A stretch of 64,000 nucleotides of DNA from Sorangium cellulosum (GTDB taxonomy: Bacteria > Myxococcota_A > Polyangia > Polyangiales > Polyangiaceae), in contig NZ_CP012670.1 in assembly GCF_004135735.1 (NCBI RefSeq), forward strand, positions 2,997,501-3,061,500. Direction: 5' to 3'. Below, piece after piece: positions 1 through 8,414 of the stretch. The stretch's first letter is position 1, and each line of letters opens with the position of its first letter. Both the position numbers and the translations under genes were made by a program. The notes below the pieces were generated by a model. It searched no databases. It had not been told where the DNA came from and saw only the letters and a list, made by a program, of their open reading frames with translations.

Positions 1-2342
1 GTTGCGGGCTCCTCGTCGGTTTCGCGCCTTTGGTGCGTTACCAGGCCGAGCGAGCCGCCGAGAGATACGGGGCGTCGCTGACGATCGAGCAGGTTCGGCC
101 CACATGGGGGGGCGTGGCCCTGCGAGGGGTAGACGTCCGGTTGAAGGGCGCTCCGAGCGTGTCGATCCGGCTGGATGAGGTCGCCGTTGCCCTTGGCTGG
201 TCCGGGCGTCGTGTCGCGATGCGCGGCGGGGTGGTCTCCGCCATGGGCCCGCGGGAGGTGATCCTCCGCGAGTTGGAGACATGGCGGGCCGGTCAGGCCG
301 CGGGGCGTCCCGGCGCAGGGGCGGGCGGTGGGGGTGGGAGTACCGAGCTGGAGGGGCTCAAGCTCGTGTGGAACGACCGGGAGAGCGCTCCGAAGGAGAG
401 CCTGTCCGCGATCGGCGTGCGCCTGTCGCGCGCCGGGGGACGCACGTCGATCGCCGCTCAGCAGGCGATGTTGTCGCTGGGGCGCGCGGCGTTCTCGGTC
501 CGGGATGGTCGGCTGGTGCTCGTCCGCGAGCAGGCACGCTACCAGGTGCACGAGCTCTCGGCCGCGGCCGTGGACGCCGAGGTCACGCTCCCGGAGCTCG
601 CGCCCGGGCCGCAGGTATCACCGGAGCTCGCGGCCAGGCCGCAGGCACCCCCCGAGCAGGGCGGGAGCATTCGAACGGCACAGGTCACGCAGGTCAAGCG
701 AGCCGCAGAAGGGGATGACAGCGCGAACGCGCGCCCGAACCGCGGGGCTCTGGTCCGCGAAGCTCTCCTGCAGGCGGCCAGGGGGATCGATCTGACGCTG
801 GGCGAGGGAGCCAAGGTCGAGGTCGCGGGGGTCACCGCGCGCCTCAAGCGCGGCACCGACACCCTGAACCTGGGGCCCGGCAGCCTCGCCGTGCGGCGGG
901 AGGCAGGCTCGCTCGTGGTGGAGCTCTCTCCAGGAGAGACGGCGATCGCGGGCGCCGGTGCGGACGCCCAGCAGGCGCTCACGTTTCGGCTTCGCGTGCC
1001 GCTCAACGACGCGCAGGAGACCTCGCAGGAGATCGTGGCCGACGTGCAGGGCGGGCCCATCTGGCTCTCGACCCTCGGTGTCCATGAGGGAGATCTCGGG
1101 CTGTTCGACGTGGCGCGCACGTCGATCGTCAGCCGCGCGCGGGTCGTCCTCTCGGCGGACGGTCGGACGCTGGGGGTCGATGGCGAAGGGAGGCTCAAGA
1201 ACCTCTCGCTGCGGAGCCCCGCCCTGGCGGACGAGCCCATCGCCGGTCTCGATCTGGCGTGGCGGGCAAAGGCGCACGGCAAGCTGGACGGATCGAAGCT
1301 CGTCGCAGAGGACGCCGAGATCGATCTCGGCTCCATGAGGCTGATCGCGCGCGGTGAGTACGAGCACTCCGCGGCCTCTCACCGGGTTCGGGGCAGCTTC
1401 GAGGTGCCTCTCACGGCCTGCCAGTCGCTGCTCGACTCGGCACCCAGGGGGGTCGTGGCGAAGCTCCATGGCATGCGGCTCGCCGGCTCCTTCGGGATCA
1501 AGGGGAAGCTCCGCTTCGACACCGCCAGCCTGGACCGCACGTTCTCGCTCGACTGGGGCGTCTCCAACACCTGCCGTGTCGCGGAGATGCCGCGCGAGCT
1601 GAGCGTCGACCAGTTCAAACGCGCGTTCCGCCGCCTGGTGTACGGGCCTGGCGGCCAGCGGGTCGAGATCGAGTCCGGTCCGGGGACCGCCGAGTGGGTC
1701 CCCTATGAAGACATCTCCCGCTTCATGGAGGTCGCCGTGCTGACCACCGAGGACAGCGGCTTCCACCGGCATAGCGGCTTCGACCAGGAGGCCATCAAGA
1801 ACTCGATCCGCGAGAACCTCCGGAAGATGAGGTTCGTGCGGGGAGCGAGCACCGTCAGCATGCAGCTCGCGAAGAACCTCTACCTCGAGCGGACCAAGAG
1901 CGTGGCCCGCAAGCTCCAGGAGACCCTGCTCACCATGTACCTGGAGCAAGAGCTCACCAAGGAGCAGATCATGGAGCTCTACCTGAACGTGGTGGAGTTC
2001 GGGCCGCTGGTCTACGGGATCGGCGCCGCCGCGCGGCACTACTTCAACACGACGCCCGCACAGCTCTCGCTCGGACAGGCGCTCTACATCGCGTCGATCC
2101 TGCCGAGCCCCAGCGTGCAGCACTTCGGCGCGAGCGGCGAGGTGACCCCCGCATGGAGCGAGTACCTACGCAAGCTCATGCAGATCGCTCACAAGCGTCA
2201 CCGGATCTCGGATGAGGAGCTCGAGAAAGGGCTGCAGGAGACGGTCGTGCGGGGCTCCCCGGCGCCTCACCTGGCGCCCCGGCAGCCCCCCGGGGATGAG
2301 GACGTCCTGGTGGACGAGGGCGGTGCGTGGACGGCGCCGTGA
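1..2342 (+). CDS. AsmA-like protein fused to GT51 peptidoglycan transglycosylase (5' partial)
   Basis: Likely membrane-anchored glycosyltransferase that polymerises lipid II into glycan strands on the periplasmic face. The reading frame is open to the window edge, and the first codons encode a hydrophobic stretch (GLLVGFAPLV), so the true start and a transmembrane anchor lie upstream; the first in-window start-like codon is TTG at 30. About 500 residues resemble AsmA-type envelope proteins (inferred from pattern). The C-terminal part is a clear GT51 domain: EDSGFHRHSGF (nt about 1749, catalytic Glu), GASTVSMQLAKNLYL, RKLQE and KEQIMELYLNVVEFG. No transpeptidase (PBP) domain follows, so it acts like a monofunctional transglycosylase despite its size. 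A short Pro-rich tail ends the protein. Confidence 0.85.
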   Translation, partial: CGLLVGFAPLVRYQAERAAERYGASLTIEQVRPTWGGVALRGVDVRLKGAPSVSIRLDEVAVALGWSGRRVAMRGGVVSAMGPREVILRELETWRAGQAAGRPGAGAGGGGGSTELEGLKLVWNDRESAPKESLSAIGVRLSRAGGRTSIAAQQAMLSLGRAAFSVRDGRLVLVREQARYQVHELSAAAVDAEVTLPELAPGPQVSPELAARPQAPPEQGGSIRTAQVTQVKRAAEGDDSANARPNRGALVREALLQAARGIDLTLGEGAKVEVAGVTARLKRGTDTLNLGPGSLAVRREAGSLVVELSPGETAIAGAGADAQQALTFRLRVPLNDAQETSQEIVADVQGGPIWLSTLGVHEGDLGLFDVARTSIVSRARVVLSADGRTLGVDGEGRLKNLSLRSPALADEPIAGLDLAWRAKAHGKLDGSKLVAEDAEIDLGSMRLIARGEYEHSAASHRVRGSFEVPLTACQSLLDSAPRGVVAKLHGMRLAGSFGIKGKLRFDTASLDRTFSLDWGVSNTCRVAEMPRELSVDQFKRAFRRLVYGPGGQRVEIESGPGTAEWVPYEDISRFMEVAVLTTEDSGFHRHSGFDQEAIKNSIRENLRKMRFVRGASTVSMQLAKNLYLERTKSVARKLQETLLTMYLEQELTKEQIMELYLNVVEFGPLVYGIGAAARHYFNTTPAQLSLGQALYIASILPSPSVQHFGASGEVTPAWSEYLRKLMQIAHKRHRISDEELEKGLQETVVRGSPAPHLAPRQPPGDEDVLVDEGGAWTAP

Positions 2343-2363
2343 CCCGCGCCGCGGACCTGGGGA

Positions 2364-2909
2364 TCAGCGTTTGATTGCCGCGGCCCGGAGCTTCGCGAAG
2401 AAGGCACGAAGCAAGGCGGCGCTCTCCTCCGCCAGCACCCCCGACGTCACCACGAAGCGATGGTTGAGCCGGCTGTCGCGCCCGATCGTGAAGAGCGTGT
2501 CGATCGCGCCTGCCTTCGGATCGGGGCAGCCGTACACGAGCCGTGCGATCCTGGCGTTGACGAGCGCGCCCGCGCACATGGGACACGGCTCCAGCGTCGC
2601 GTAGACCGTCGCTCCCTCGAGCCGCCACCGGCCAAGCTGCCTGGCCGCCGTGCGCAACGCGTCCACCTCGGCGTGCCCGGTCGGATCCTGGTCGATCTCT
2701 CGCCGGTTTCGGCCGCGCGCCAGCACGACCCCCGCGGCATCGACGATGAGCGCTCCTACAGGGACATCCCCGGCCGCAGCCGCTGCCTGCGCCTCCGCGA
2801 GCGCCCCCTGCATCCAGAACACATCAACGTCTGCCCCATCGGACCCTTGGGCCGCGACCGGGAGGAGCAACTCTGCTCCATCGTCCCTGATGGGTTCAGG
2901 ATCTGTCAC
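2364..2909 (-). CDS. tadA: tRNA-specific adenosine deaminase
   Basis: Deaminates A34 to inosine in the anticodon of tRNA-Arg(ACG), so that one tRNA reads CGU, CGC and CGA. The zinc site is complete: HAE (H79, E81 as proton shuttle) and PCPMC (C109, C112), in a cytidine-deaminase fold with the typical VPVGALIV strand. The protein is 181 aa from the GTG at 2909; a GTG at 2822 is an alternative closer to the E. coli start. The longer open frame reaching 3053 only reads through a tRNA gene and should not be used. The gene begins 13 nt after the 3' end of tRNA-Arg(ACG) on the same strand, so substrate and enzyme are probably co-transcribed. Confidence 0.93.
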   Translation of the reverse strand: MTDPEPIRDDGAELLLPVAAQGSDGADVDVFWMQGALAEAQAAAAAGDVPVGALIVDAAGVVLARGRNRREIDQDPTGHAEVDALRTAARQLGRWRLEGATVYATLEPCPMCAGALVNARIARLVYGCPDPKAGAIDTLFTIGRDSRLNHRFVVTSGVLAEESAALLRAFFAKLRAAAIKR

Positions 2910-2922
2910 ACGAACGATCAGG

Positions 2923-2996
2923 CGCGCCCAGGAAGATTCGAACTTCCGACCCCCGGCTTCGTAGGCCGATGCTCTATCCAGCTGAGCTATGGGCGC
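2923..2996 (-). tRNA. tRNA-Arg(ACG)
   Basis: A 74-nt cloverleaf on the minus strand. The acceptor arms are GCGCCCA/TGGGCGC, the D arm is GCTC/GAGC with an AGCTGGATA loop, the anticodon stem is TCGGC/GCCGG around the loop CTACGAA (anticodon ACG), and the T arm is GGAAG/CTTCC with loop TTCGAAT. The discriminator is G and CCA is not encoded (CCT follows). A34 is the substrate of the TadA deaminase encoded immediately downstream. Confidence 0.97.
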
Positions 2997-3077
2997 TCTG
3001 GTGATGGCAAACGAAAAGGCGTGGCTACGCCACTGCACTCCTCGCGTCCGCATTGGGTTGCGCGAAGTGAGTGCCGC

Positions 3078-3106
3078 CGTTTAGACGGCCCCGGGCGTTC
3101 TGTCAA
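3078..3106 (-). promoter_or_regulatory. Probable sigma-70 promoter of tRNA-Arg(ACG)-tadA
   Basis: On the minus strand a perfect TTGACA (plus 3101-3106) is followed after 17 bp by TAAACG (3078-3083), or after 15 bp by TCTAAA (3080-3085). It lies about 80 bp upstream of the tRNA 5' end and in its orientation. The -35 match is strong and the -10 match weak; there is no experimental support. Confidence 0.5.
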
Positions 3107-3304
3107 GAGAAAGTGACGAGAGCCCGAGGACGCCCGTTCGCAGGGCGGCGTTCGTGGGCGAGAGCCCCGCAGCGTTCGCACATTCCCGTCGGCCGTCCTC
3201 TCTCCGGTTCGCGTCTCCGGTTCGCGCCGGGCGAGCCGGCCACACGGCATCGCAGCGGAGCGGCGTCCGGAACCGATTTCTCGATGTCAGGTATGTAAAA
3301 TCAC

Positions 3305-3349
3305 AAAAAAAGTGGCGCGCGGCGATTCCTCCAGGGAATGGCCGCGCGC
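3305..3349 (-). terminator. Intrinsic terminator reading leftward
   Basis: A perfect 9-bp GC stem (3315-3323 with 3341-3349) encloses, after one mismatch, a 5-bp stem (3325-3329 with 3335-3339) and a 5-nt loop. On the minus strand it is followed by CAC and seven T (plus A-tract 3305-3311), the layout of a Rho-independent terminator. It would stop leftward transcripts from the cytochrome gene at 3788-4435 and insulate the tRNA-tadA unit. Confidence 0.75.
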
Positions 3350-3439
3350 TTTCCTACGCTCTCGAAGCACAAGCGGAAGCTCAAGCTCGGGGAACGTGAC
3401 GAGGTGCAGACAAAGCTGCAAAAGATGAACAAACTGTAA
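3338..3439 (+). CDS. Possible 33-aa basic protein
   Basis: A short reading frame, ATG to TAA, encodes a Lys/Arg-rich peptide containing TLSKHKRKLKLGER and ending EVQTKLQKMNKL. The alternating charged and leucine residues and mostly G/C third positions look like real coding sequence, and a GC hairpin (arms near 3445-3453 and 3471-3479) follows the stop. Against it: the ATG sits inside the stem of the leftward terminator and the purine-rich stretch before it is too close for a normal ribosome site. I do not recognise the family and give no function. Confidence 0.35.
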   Translation: MAARFPTLSKHKRKLKLGERDEVQTKLQKMNKL

Positions 3440-3787
3440 GCCAAGCGCCGGCGCTACGGACGAGGCGAGACGAGCGCCGGCTGAAGGACCAAGCGAAAGT
3501 CAACGAGGCCTGTCAGGAGGGAGGAGGACCGCGAGACGCTGCAGCCCACAGCGGGAAGCGCGGTCGGTTCCGCCTGGAGCAGCGTCCGTGCCACCGCTCG
3601 GACCTGCCGCCTCTCCGATCGACGTGGGCGTGAGGCGTCGGGCAGAGCCCCCGGTTCAACCGTGATTTCCCCGAGGGTCGCGGAGCCTGGTGCTCGCGCG
3701 CTGGGACACCGATGTCGCGTCGAGGGCCGTGGTTCGCAAGTTTTGCGAGCCACGGCGGCCGGCCTTGGCAGGTGATGACGCAATGCG
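3440..3787. other. Intergenic, no convincing gene
   Basis: Between the small reading frame and the cytochrome gene there is only a GC-rich inverted repeat (GCCGGCGCT/AGCGCCGGC, about 3445-3480). Open frames here overlap on several strands and show no coding bias or recognisable motif. It may be the 3' untranslated part of the leftward cytochrome transcript. Confidence 0.5.
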
Positions 3788-4435
3788 CTACCGAGGGCCG
3801 CCGAAGAGATGGTCGTGCGGGGCGTCGGCGTGGCAGCGTTTGCAGGGAGGCAACGCGCCGCGGTGGGCGGATGTGCCCTGCGGCGTGAGGATGAGATACT
3901 CCCAGTCGCCGCCATCGGGATCGTAGCCGGCGTGGCGCTTGACCATCGCCAGGAGCGTCACCGGGTCGGCGGAGCCCGCCGCGTAGTGGTACTCGACCAG
4001 GGCCGCTCCTGGCGGGAGCACACGACCCGGGCCGAGCGCGGGGTAGGCCGCGGCGGCCGCATTGACCCGTACCTCGGCCTCCATCTCGCCGGTGAAGTGC
4101 TGGGAGCGAGCGCGGCCCGTGACGGACCTGAAGGTCGCGAGCTGCGGGGCGAGCTCCCAGATGGAGGGCTCCGCGTCCGGGGGGGCAGCGGGGGCAGCAG
4201 CCGGCGCGCGCGGCTCCGCGGTGAGGCCAGGGCCGCGCTCCCCGATCCACTCCGTCGCGGCTGCACGATGACCTCGGGGCCCGGGGGGGGCATGGTCTCG
4301 GGGGCCGGGGGGGGCACAGCCGAGCGGCAGGGGCGCCCACCCGGAGCTGGAAGAGGACCGCGCCGAGAACATCGCGGAGGCCAGGGACGCCGCTGCGAGC
4401 GCGCAGCACGCCGAGAAGCGGGTTCGGGACCGCAC
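3788..4435 (-). CDS. Cytochrome P460-like c-type haem protein
   Basis: Probably an exported mono-haem protein of the P460 family; known members oxidise hydroxylamine or bind NO, but the role here is not shown. The 215-aa product has a hydrophobic N-terminal leader, a Pro/Ala-rich linker, and a C-terminal half with the P460-like run LLAMVKRHAGYDPDGGDWEY, then a CKRCH haem site (C198, C201, H202) near the end. The GTG at 4435 is chosen because it places the leader at the N terminus. It is divergent from the PDZ-thioredoxin gene with only 24 bp between the starts. A leftward terminator lies about 440 bp downstream. Confidence 0.72.
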   Translation of the reverse strand: MRSRTRFSACCALAAASLASAMFSARSSSSSGWAPLPLGCAPPGPRDHAPPGPRGHRAAATEWIGERGPGLTAEPRAPAAAPAAPPDAEPSIWELAPQLATFRSVTGRARSQHFTGEMEAEVRVNAAAAAYPALGPGRVLPPGAALVEYHYAAGSADPVTLLAMVKRHAGYDPDGGDWEYLILTPQGTSAHRGALPPCKRCHADAPHDHLFGGPR

Positions 4436-4459
4436 CGGGCGAGATGCTACACTGCCAAG

Positions 4460-5308
4460 ATGGACCTGGCCGCTTCCAGGCGTGGCCGCGCATGGCGCGC
4501 CCTCTTCGCCGCAACGCTGGTCACGCTGGCAGGCGCCGCGCTGGTGGGGGGAGCGTCCGACGCGTCCGCCGAGCAGATGTCTCGCCGCGCCTGGCTCGGC
4601 GTGGAGCTGGCGCCGGGGCCGGCCGGGGGCGTGATCGCCAAGCACGTCGTCACCAGCTCGCCCGCGGCCAAGGCCGGCATGGTGGACGGCGACCTGCTCG
4701 TCGCGGCGGATGGCGTGCCGCTCGAGGATCCGAAGCAGCTGATCGCCCGGGTCGCGCTCGCTGGACCTGGGAACGTGGTGAACCTCCGGATCCGACGCGG
4801 CGGCCGGGAGCGCGACGTGGCGCCGACGCTGGCGCCGTTCCCCGGGCGCGATCAGATCCTCCGCCTCGACAAGGTCGGCACGCGCGCGCCGGACTTGAAG
4901 GCGCTCGTCACCGTCTCCGGGACGGTCCCCGCGACCGTCGGGGCCCTGCGCGGAAATGTGGTGTTGCTGGATTTCTGGGCCACCTGGTGCGCGCCGTGCC
5001 GCCTCATGGCCCCGCAGCTCTCGAAATGGCACGCGACCTACGCCGCGCAGGGGCTGCGGGTCGTCGGGGTGACGAGCGACAACGTCGGTGTCGCGACGAA
5101 GACGGCTCAGGCGCTCGCCATGCGCTACGCGGTCGCGTCGGACGCCGCGGAGGCGACCTCCGCGGCGTACGGCGTCTCGGCGCTCCCGACGATGTTCGTG
5201 ATCGACAAGAAGGGCATCATCCGCGAGGTGCTCGTCGGCTACGACCCGTCCCGGCACGCCCAGATCGAGAAGCTCCTCCAGGCTCTGCTCGCAGAGCCGG
5301 CGCCGTAG
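4460..5308 (+). CDS. PDZ and TlpA-like thioredoxin domain protein
   Basis: Predicted exported thiol-disulfide oxidoreductase. The 282-aa protein starts with a signal peptide (Arg-rich start, hydrophobic core, ASA cut site near residue 34), followed by a PDZ domain (about residues 40-115, with GVELAPGPAGGVIAKHV and a GDLLVAADG loop) and a thioredoxin fold with the active site WATWCAPC. The cis-Pro region (ALPTMFVID) is intact. TlpA-type proteins supply reductant for cytochrome c maturation or repair of extracytoplasmic thiols, which fits the divergent haem protein next to it. The PDZ-thioredoxin fusion suggests docking to a partner peptide, but no partner is evident. Confidence 0.85.
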   Translation: MDLAASRRGRAWRALFAATLVTLAGAALVGGASDASAEQMSRRAWLGVELAPGPAGGVIAKHVVTSSPAAKAGMVDGDLLVAADGVPLEDPKQLIARVALAGPGNVVNLRIRRGGRERDVAPTLAPFPGRDQILRLDKVGTRAPDLKALVTVSGTVPATVGALRGNVVLLDFWATWCAPCRLMAPQLSKWHATYAAQGLRVVGVTSDNVGVATKTAQALAMRYAVASDAAEATSAAYGVSALPTMFVIDKKGIIREVLVGYDPSRHAQIEKLLQALLAEPAP

Positions 5309-5345
5309 GGGCCGCTGGCCCGCGGGCTGGTCGGGTTGCCTCCCC

Positions 5346-6749
5346 ATGCTCCTCTCCCTCGACGAGTTCCTGTGGGCGCTGCGGCGCGACGGCTTCGCCG
5401 TCTCGACCGCGCAGGCGATCGACGCCGCGCGCGCCTGCGCCCTCGTAGGGTTCGGCGATCGCGCGGCGCTGCGGGACGCCATCGGCGCGGTGGTCGTCGA
5501 GCGCGCGGCGGATCTCCGGCGGTTCCACGCCTGCTTCGATCGCTTCTTCTCCCCTGCCGGCGCGCACGTCGGAGACCTCTGGGGACGCCTGCGGGAGCGC
5601 GGGTTCTCGGACGCGGAGCTCTCGGCCCTCCGCGATCTGCTGAGCGCGGCGGCGGAGCGGAGCGGCGCCCATGGCGACGCGGTCGCGTTTCACGCGCTCA
5701 CCGGGGCCGCCGGGGAGCTCGAGCAGATGCTCCGGTCGGCGGGGATCGCCCGCGTGCTCGCGCCGATGACGAGCTCGCTCCAGGTCGGCTTCTTCGCGCA
5801 GCGGGTGATGGACCAGCTCGGGGTGCCGGCCGTCGCGAGCGCGCTCCGGCGGATCCGGAGCGCGCTGCAGGAGGCGCTCGGGGAGGACCGAGGAGCGGCC
5901 CTCGCGGACGCGCTGTCCGCGGAGCTGGAGCGCATGCGGCACCGCGTGCGCGAGCACGTGACGCTGTCGCTGCGGCGCCTCGAGGGCGAGGCGCCCGCGA
6001 CGGCTGGCCGCATGGATGTTCCGTTCGCCTCGCTCGGCGAAGACGAGATGGAGGACGTGCGCCGCGCCGTGCGGGACCTCTCCGAGAGGCTCCGCGGCGC
6101 CGAGCGGCTCCGCAGGCGCCGCGCGCGGCGCGGCAGGATCGACCCCCACCGGACCCTGCGGCGCAGCCTCCAGACCGGGGGCGTGCCCTTCCGGCCGGCG
6201 AGGCGGGCGCGCCGGCGCGACAAGCCGCGCCTCATGGTCCTGTGCGACGTGTCGGACTCGGTCCGCGTCGCCGCCAGGTTCATGCTCGAGTTCGTCTGCG
6301 CGGCGCAGGACCTCTTCGACCGGACCCGATCGTTCGTCTTCGTGAGCGAGCTCGCCGAGACGACCGAGCTCTTCGAGGGGGGGCCGACGAACGTCGTGCT
6401 CGCTCGCATCCAGCGCGGCGAGGTGGTGAGCCGCGCGCACAACTCGAACTACGGGCGCGTGCTCAGGGCCTTCGAGGAGCGGTACGGGCGGGAGGTCGAT
6501 CGGCGGGTGACGATCGTGATCCTGGGCGATGGTCGCACGAACTATTTCCCGGACGAGGCAGAGGTCCTGAGGCGCCTCCGCGACCGGGCGCGAGCGCTCC
6601 TCTGGCTGTGCCCCGAGGGGCCCGGCGCCTGGGGGACGGGAGACAGCGCGATGCTGCGCTACGCGGCGGCGTCGACCAAGGTGCTGGTGGCCCGGACGGC
6701 GCGGGAGCTCGAAACGGCGGCGCGGGAGGTGGTCGCCCGGCGCGCTTAG
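5346..6749 (+). CDS. CoxE-like VWA-domain protein
   Basis: A 467-aa cytoplasmic protein of the VWA-containing CoxE family. The N-terminal 270 residues are helical and rich in Arg and Leu. A von Willebrand A domain follows, with a MIDAS-like DVSDS motif (about residue 301) and the later strand VTIVILGDGRTN. Family members usually pair with a MoxR-type AAA ATPase and act in metal-cofactor insertion or complex assembly; no MoxR gene is within view, so the partner must be elsewhere. It starts 37 bp after the thioredoxin gene and ends 4 bp before the carboxyltransferase, so all three may form one transcript. Confidence 0.82.
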   Translation: MLLSLDEFLWALRRDGFAVSTAQAIDAARACALVGFGDRAALRDAIGAVVVERAADLRRFHACFDRFFSPAGAHVGDLWGRLRERGFSDAELSALRDLLSAAAERSGAHGDAVAFHALTGAAGELEQMLRSAGIARVLAPMTSSLQVGFFAQRVMDQLGVPAVASALRRIRSALQEALGEDRGAALADALSAELERMRHRVREHVTLSLRRLEGEAPATAGRMDVPFASLGEDEMEDVRRAVRDLSERLRGAERLRRRRARRGRIDPHRTLRRSLQTGGVPFRPARRARRRDKPRLMVLCDVSDSVRVAARFMLEFVCAAQDLFDRTRSFVFVSELAETTELFEGGPTNVVLARIQRGEVVSRAHNSNYGRVLRAFEERYGREVDRRVTIVILGDGRTNYFPDEAEVLRRLRDRARALLWLCPEGPGAWGTGDSAMLRYAAASTKVLVARTARELETAAREVVARRA

Positions 6750-6753
6750 GGCT

Positions 6754-8298
6754 ATGGCTCGCGCCATGTCGCTCGATCAGAAGCTGAGGGAGTTCACGGC
6801 GCGCATCGAGAAGGGGGGCGCGCAGAAGTACCACGACAAGAACGCGGAGCAGGGCAAGCTGTTCGCCCGGCAACGCGTCGCGCTGCTCCTCGACGAAGGC
6901 AGCTTCATCGAGGACGCGGCGCTCGCCAACGCGCTGGATCCCGAGCTGCCCGCCGATGGGGTCATCACCGGCACGGGGACCATGGACGGGCGCCCCGTGT
7001 GCGTGATGGCGAACGACTCGACCGTGAAGGCCGGCTCGTGGGGGCGCCGCACCGTCGAGAAGATCCTGCGCGTGCAGGAGACCGCGCGGCGCCTCCGGTG
7101 CCCGCTGTTCTACCTCGTCGACTCCGCGGGCGCGCGGATCACCGACCAGATCGAGATGTTCCCCGGCCGGCGCGGCGCGGGCCGGATCTTCTACAACCAG
7201 GTCGAGATGAGCGGCCTGGTCCCGCAGATCTGCCTGCTGTTCGGGCCGTCGGCGGCGGGGGGCGCCTACATCCCGGCGTTCTGCGACGTCGTGTGCATGG
7301 TCGAGAACAACGCGAGCATGTACCTGGGCTCGCCGCGGATGGCGGAGATGGTGATCGGCGAGAAGGTCTCGCTCGACGAGCTCGGCGGGGCGCGCATGCA
7401 CTGCTCGGTCTCGGGGTGCGGGGACGTGCTCGTGAAGACCGAGGAGGAGGCGATCGCGTTCGCGAAGCGGTACCTCGCCCTGATGCCGCAGAACGCCGAG
7501 CAGGCCCCGCCGCGGGTCGAGCCGAGGCCGGAGAAGCCGGCGCAGCGCTCGCTCGAGGACGTGATCCCCGCCGACGAGAACAAGCCCTTCGACATGATGG
7601 CCGTGATCGACGCGATCATCGACGAGGGCAGCTTCGTCGAGATCAAGAAGCTCTACGCGAAGGAGATCCTGACCGGGCTCGCGCGCATCGAGGGGCGCGC
7701 GGTCGGGATCGTCGCGAACCAGCCGAAATACAAGGGCGGCGTGCTGTTCGTCGACTCGGCCGACAAGGCCGCCCGGTTCATCTGGCTCTGCGACGCCTTC
7801 AACATCCCGCTCCTGTACCTCGCGGACGTGCCGGGCTTCATGATCGGGACCGTCGTCGAGCGGCAAGGGATCATCCGCGCCGGCGCGAAGATGATCGCCG
7901 CGGTGAGCGAGGCGACCGTGCCGAAGCTGTCCGTCGTCGTCCGCAAGGCGTACGGGGCCGGGCTCTACGCGATGTGCGGGCCGGCGTTCGCGCCGGACGA
8001 GTGCATCGCCCTGCCCTCGGCGTCCATCGCGGTGATGGGGCCGAGCGCCGCGGTGAACGCGGTCTACTACAACAAGATCCAGGCGGTCCCCGAGGGGCCC
8101 GAGCGCGACGCGCTCGTGCAGAAGCTTCGCGATGCGTACCGGGCGGACGTCGACCTGGAGAAGCTCGCGAGCGAGCTCGTGATCGATGCGATCGTCCCGA
8201 CGGCGAGCCTCCGCCGCGAGGTGGCGCGCCGCTTCGATCGTTACGCCGGCAAGGTCGAGGAGCGCCCGCGCAAGAAGCACCTGATCCCCCCGGTGTGA
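6754..8298 (+). CDS. Acyl-CoA carboxylase, carboxyltransferase (beta) subunit
   Basis: Transfers the carboxyl group from carboxybiotin to an acyl-CoA (propionyl-, acetyl- or methylcrotonyl-type); cytoplasmic. The 514-aa length and both crotonase-like halves are intact: DSAGARITDQ and GPSAAGGAYIPAFCD in the N-half, LYLADVPGFMIG and an EATVPKLSVVVRKAYG-type segment in the C-half. The substrate cannot be fixed from sequence. No biotin carboxylase or BCCP gene is adjacent, so the alpha subunit is encoded elsewhere. ATG 6754 is used; ATG 6766 is an equally possible start. The 4-bp gap to the CoxE-like gene indicates translational coupling. Confidence 0.9.
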   Translation: MARAMSLDQKLREFTARIEKGGAQKYHDKNAEQGKLFARQRVALLLDEGSFIEDAALANALDPELPADGVITGTGTMDGRPVCVMANDSTVKAGSWGRRTVEKILRVQETARRLRCPLFYLVDSAGARITDQIEMFPGRRGAGRIFYNQVEMSGLVPQICLLFGPSAAGGAYIPAFCDVVCMVENNASMYLGSPRMAEMVIGEKVSLDELGGARMHCSVSGCGDVLVKTEEEAIAFAKRYLALMPQNAEQAPPRVEPRPEKPAQRSLEDVIPADENKPFDMMAVIDAIIDEGSFVEIKKLYAKEILTGLARIEGRAVGIVANQPKYKGGVLFVDSADKAARFIWLCDAFNIPLLYLADVPGFMIGTVVERQGIIRAGAKMIAAVSEATVPKLSVVVRKAYGAGLYAMCGPAFAPDECIALPSASIAVMGPSAAVNAVYYNKIQAVPEGPERDALVQKLRDAYRADVDLEKLASELVIDAIVPTASLRREVARRFDRYAGKVEERPRKKHLIPPV

Positions 8299-8414
8299 GC
8301 GGCGCGCCGGGAGCCCGCGCCGCGCGCGTGGCCCCGCAGCGTAGAGGCGCGGGGCGCCGAGCCCGATGCGCTCGGCGGCGCCGGCCGGTCGCGGTCGTGG
8401 TGTAGACTCGCCGC

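Noticed and set aside
618..2123. Long minus-strand frame opposite the transglycosylase
   Set aside because: It mirrors a well-supported GT51 gene in a GC-rich genome and has no domain signature.
2910..3053. N-terminal extension of tadA (reads APIAQLDRASAYEAGG)
   Set aside because: This is the translated tRNA-Arg gene, a common annotation artefact; the protein starts after the tRNA.
6999..8405. Plus-strand frame of 468 codons overlapping the carboxyltransferase
   Set aside because: Arg/Gly/Ala-rich shadow of the real gene in another frame.
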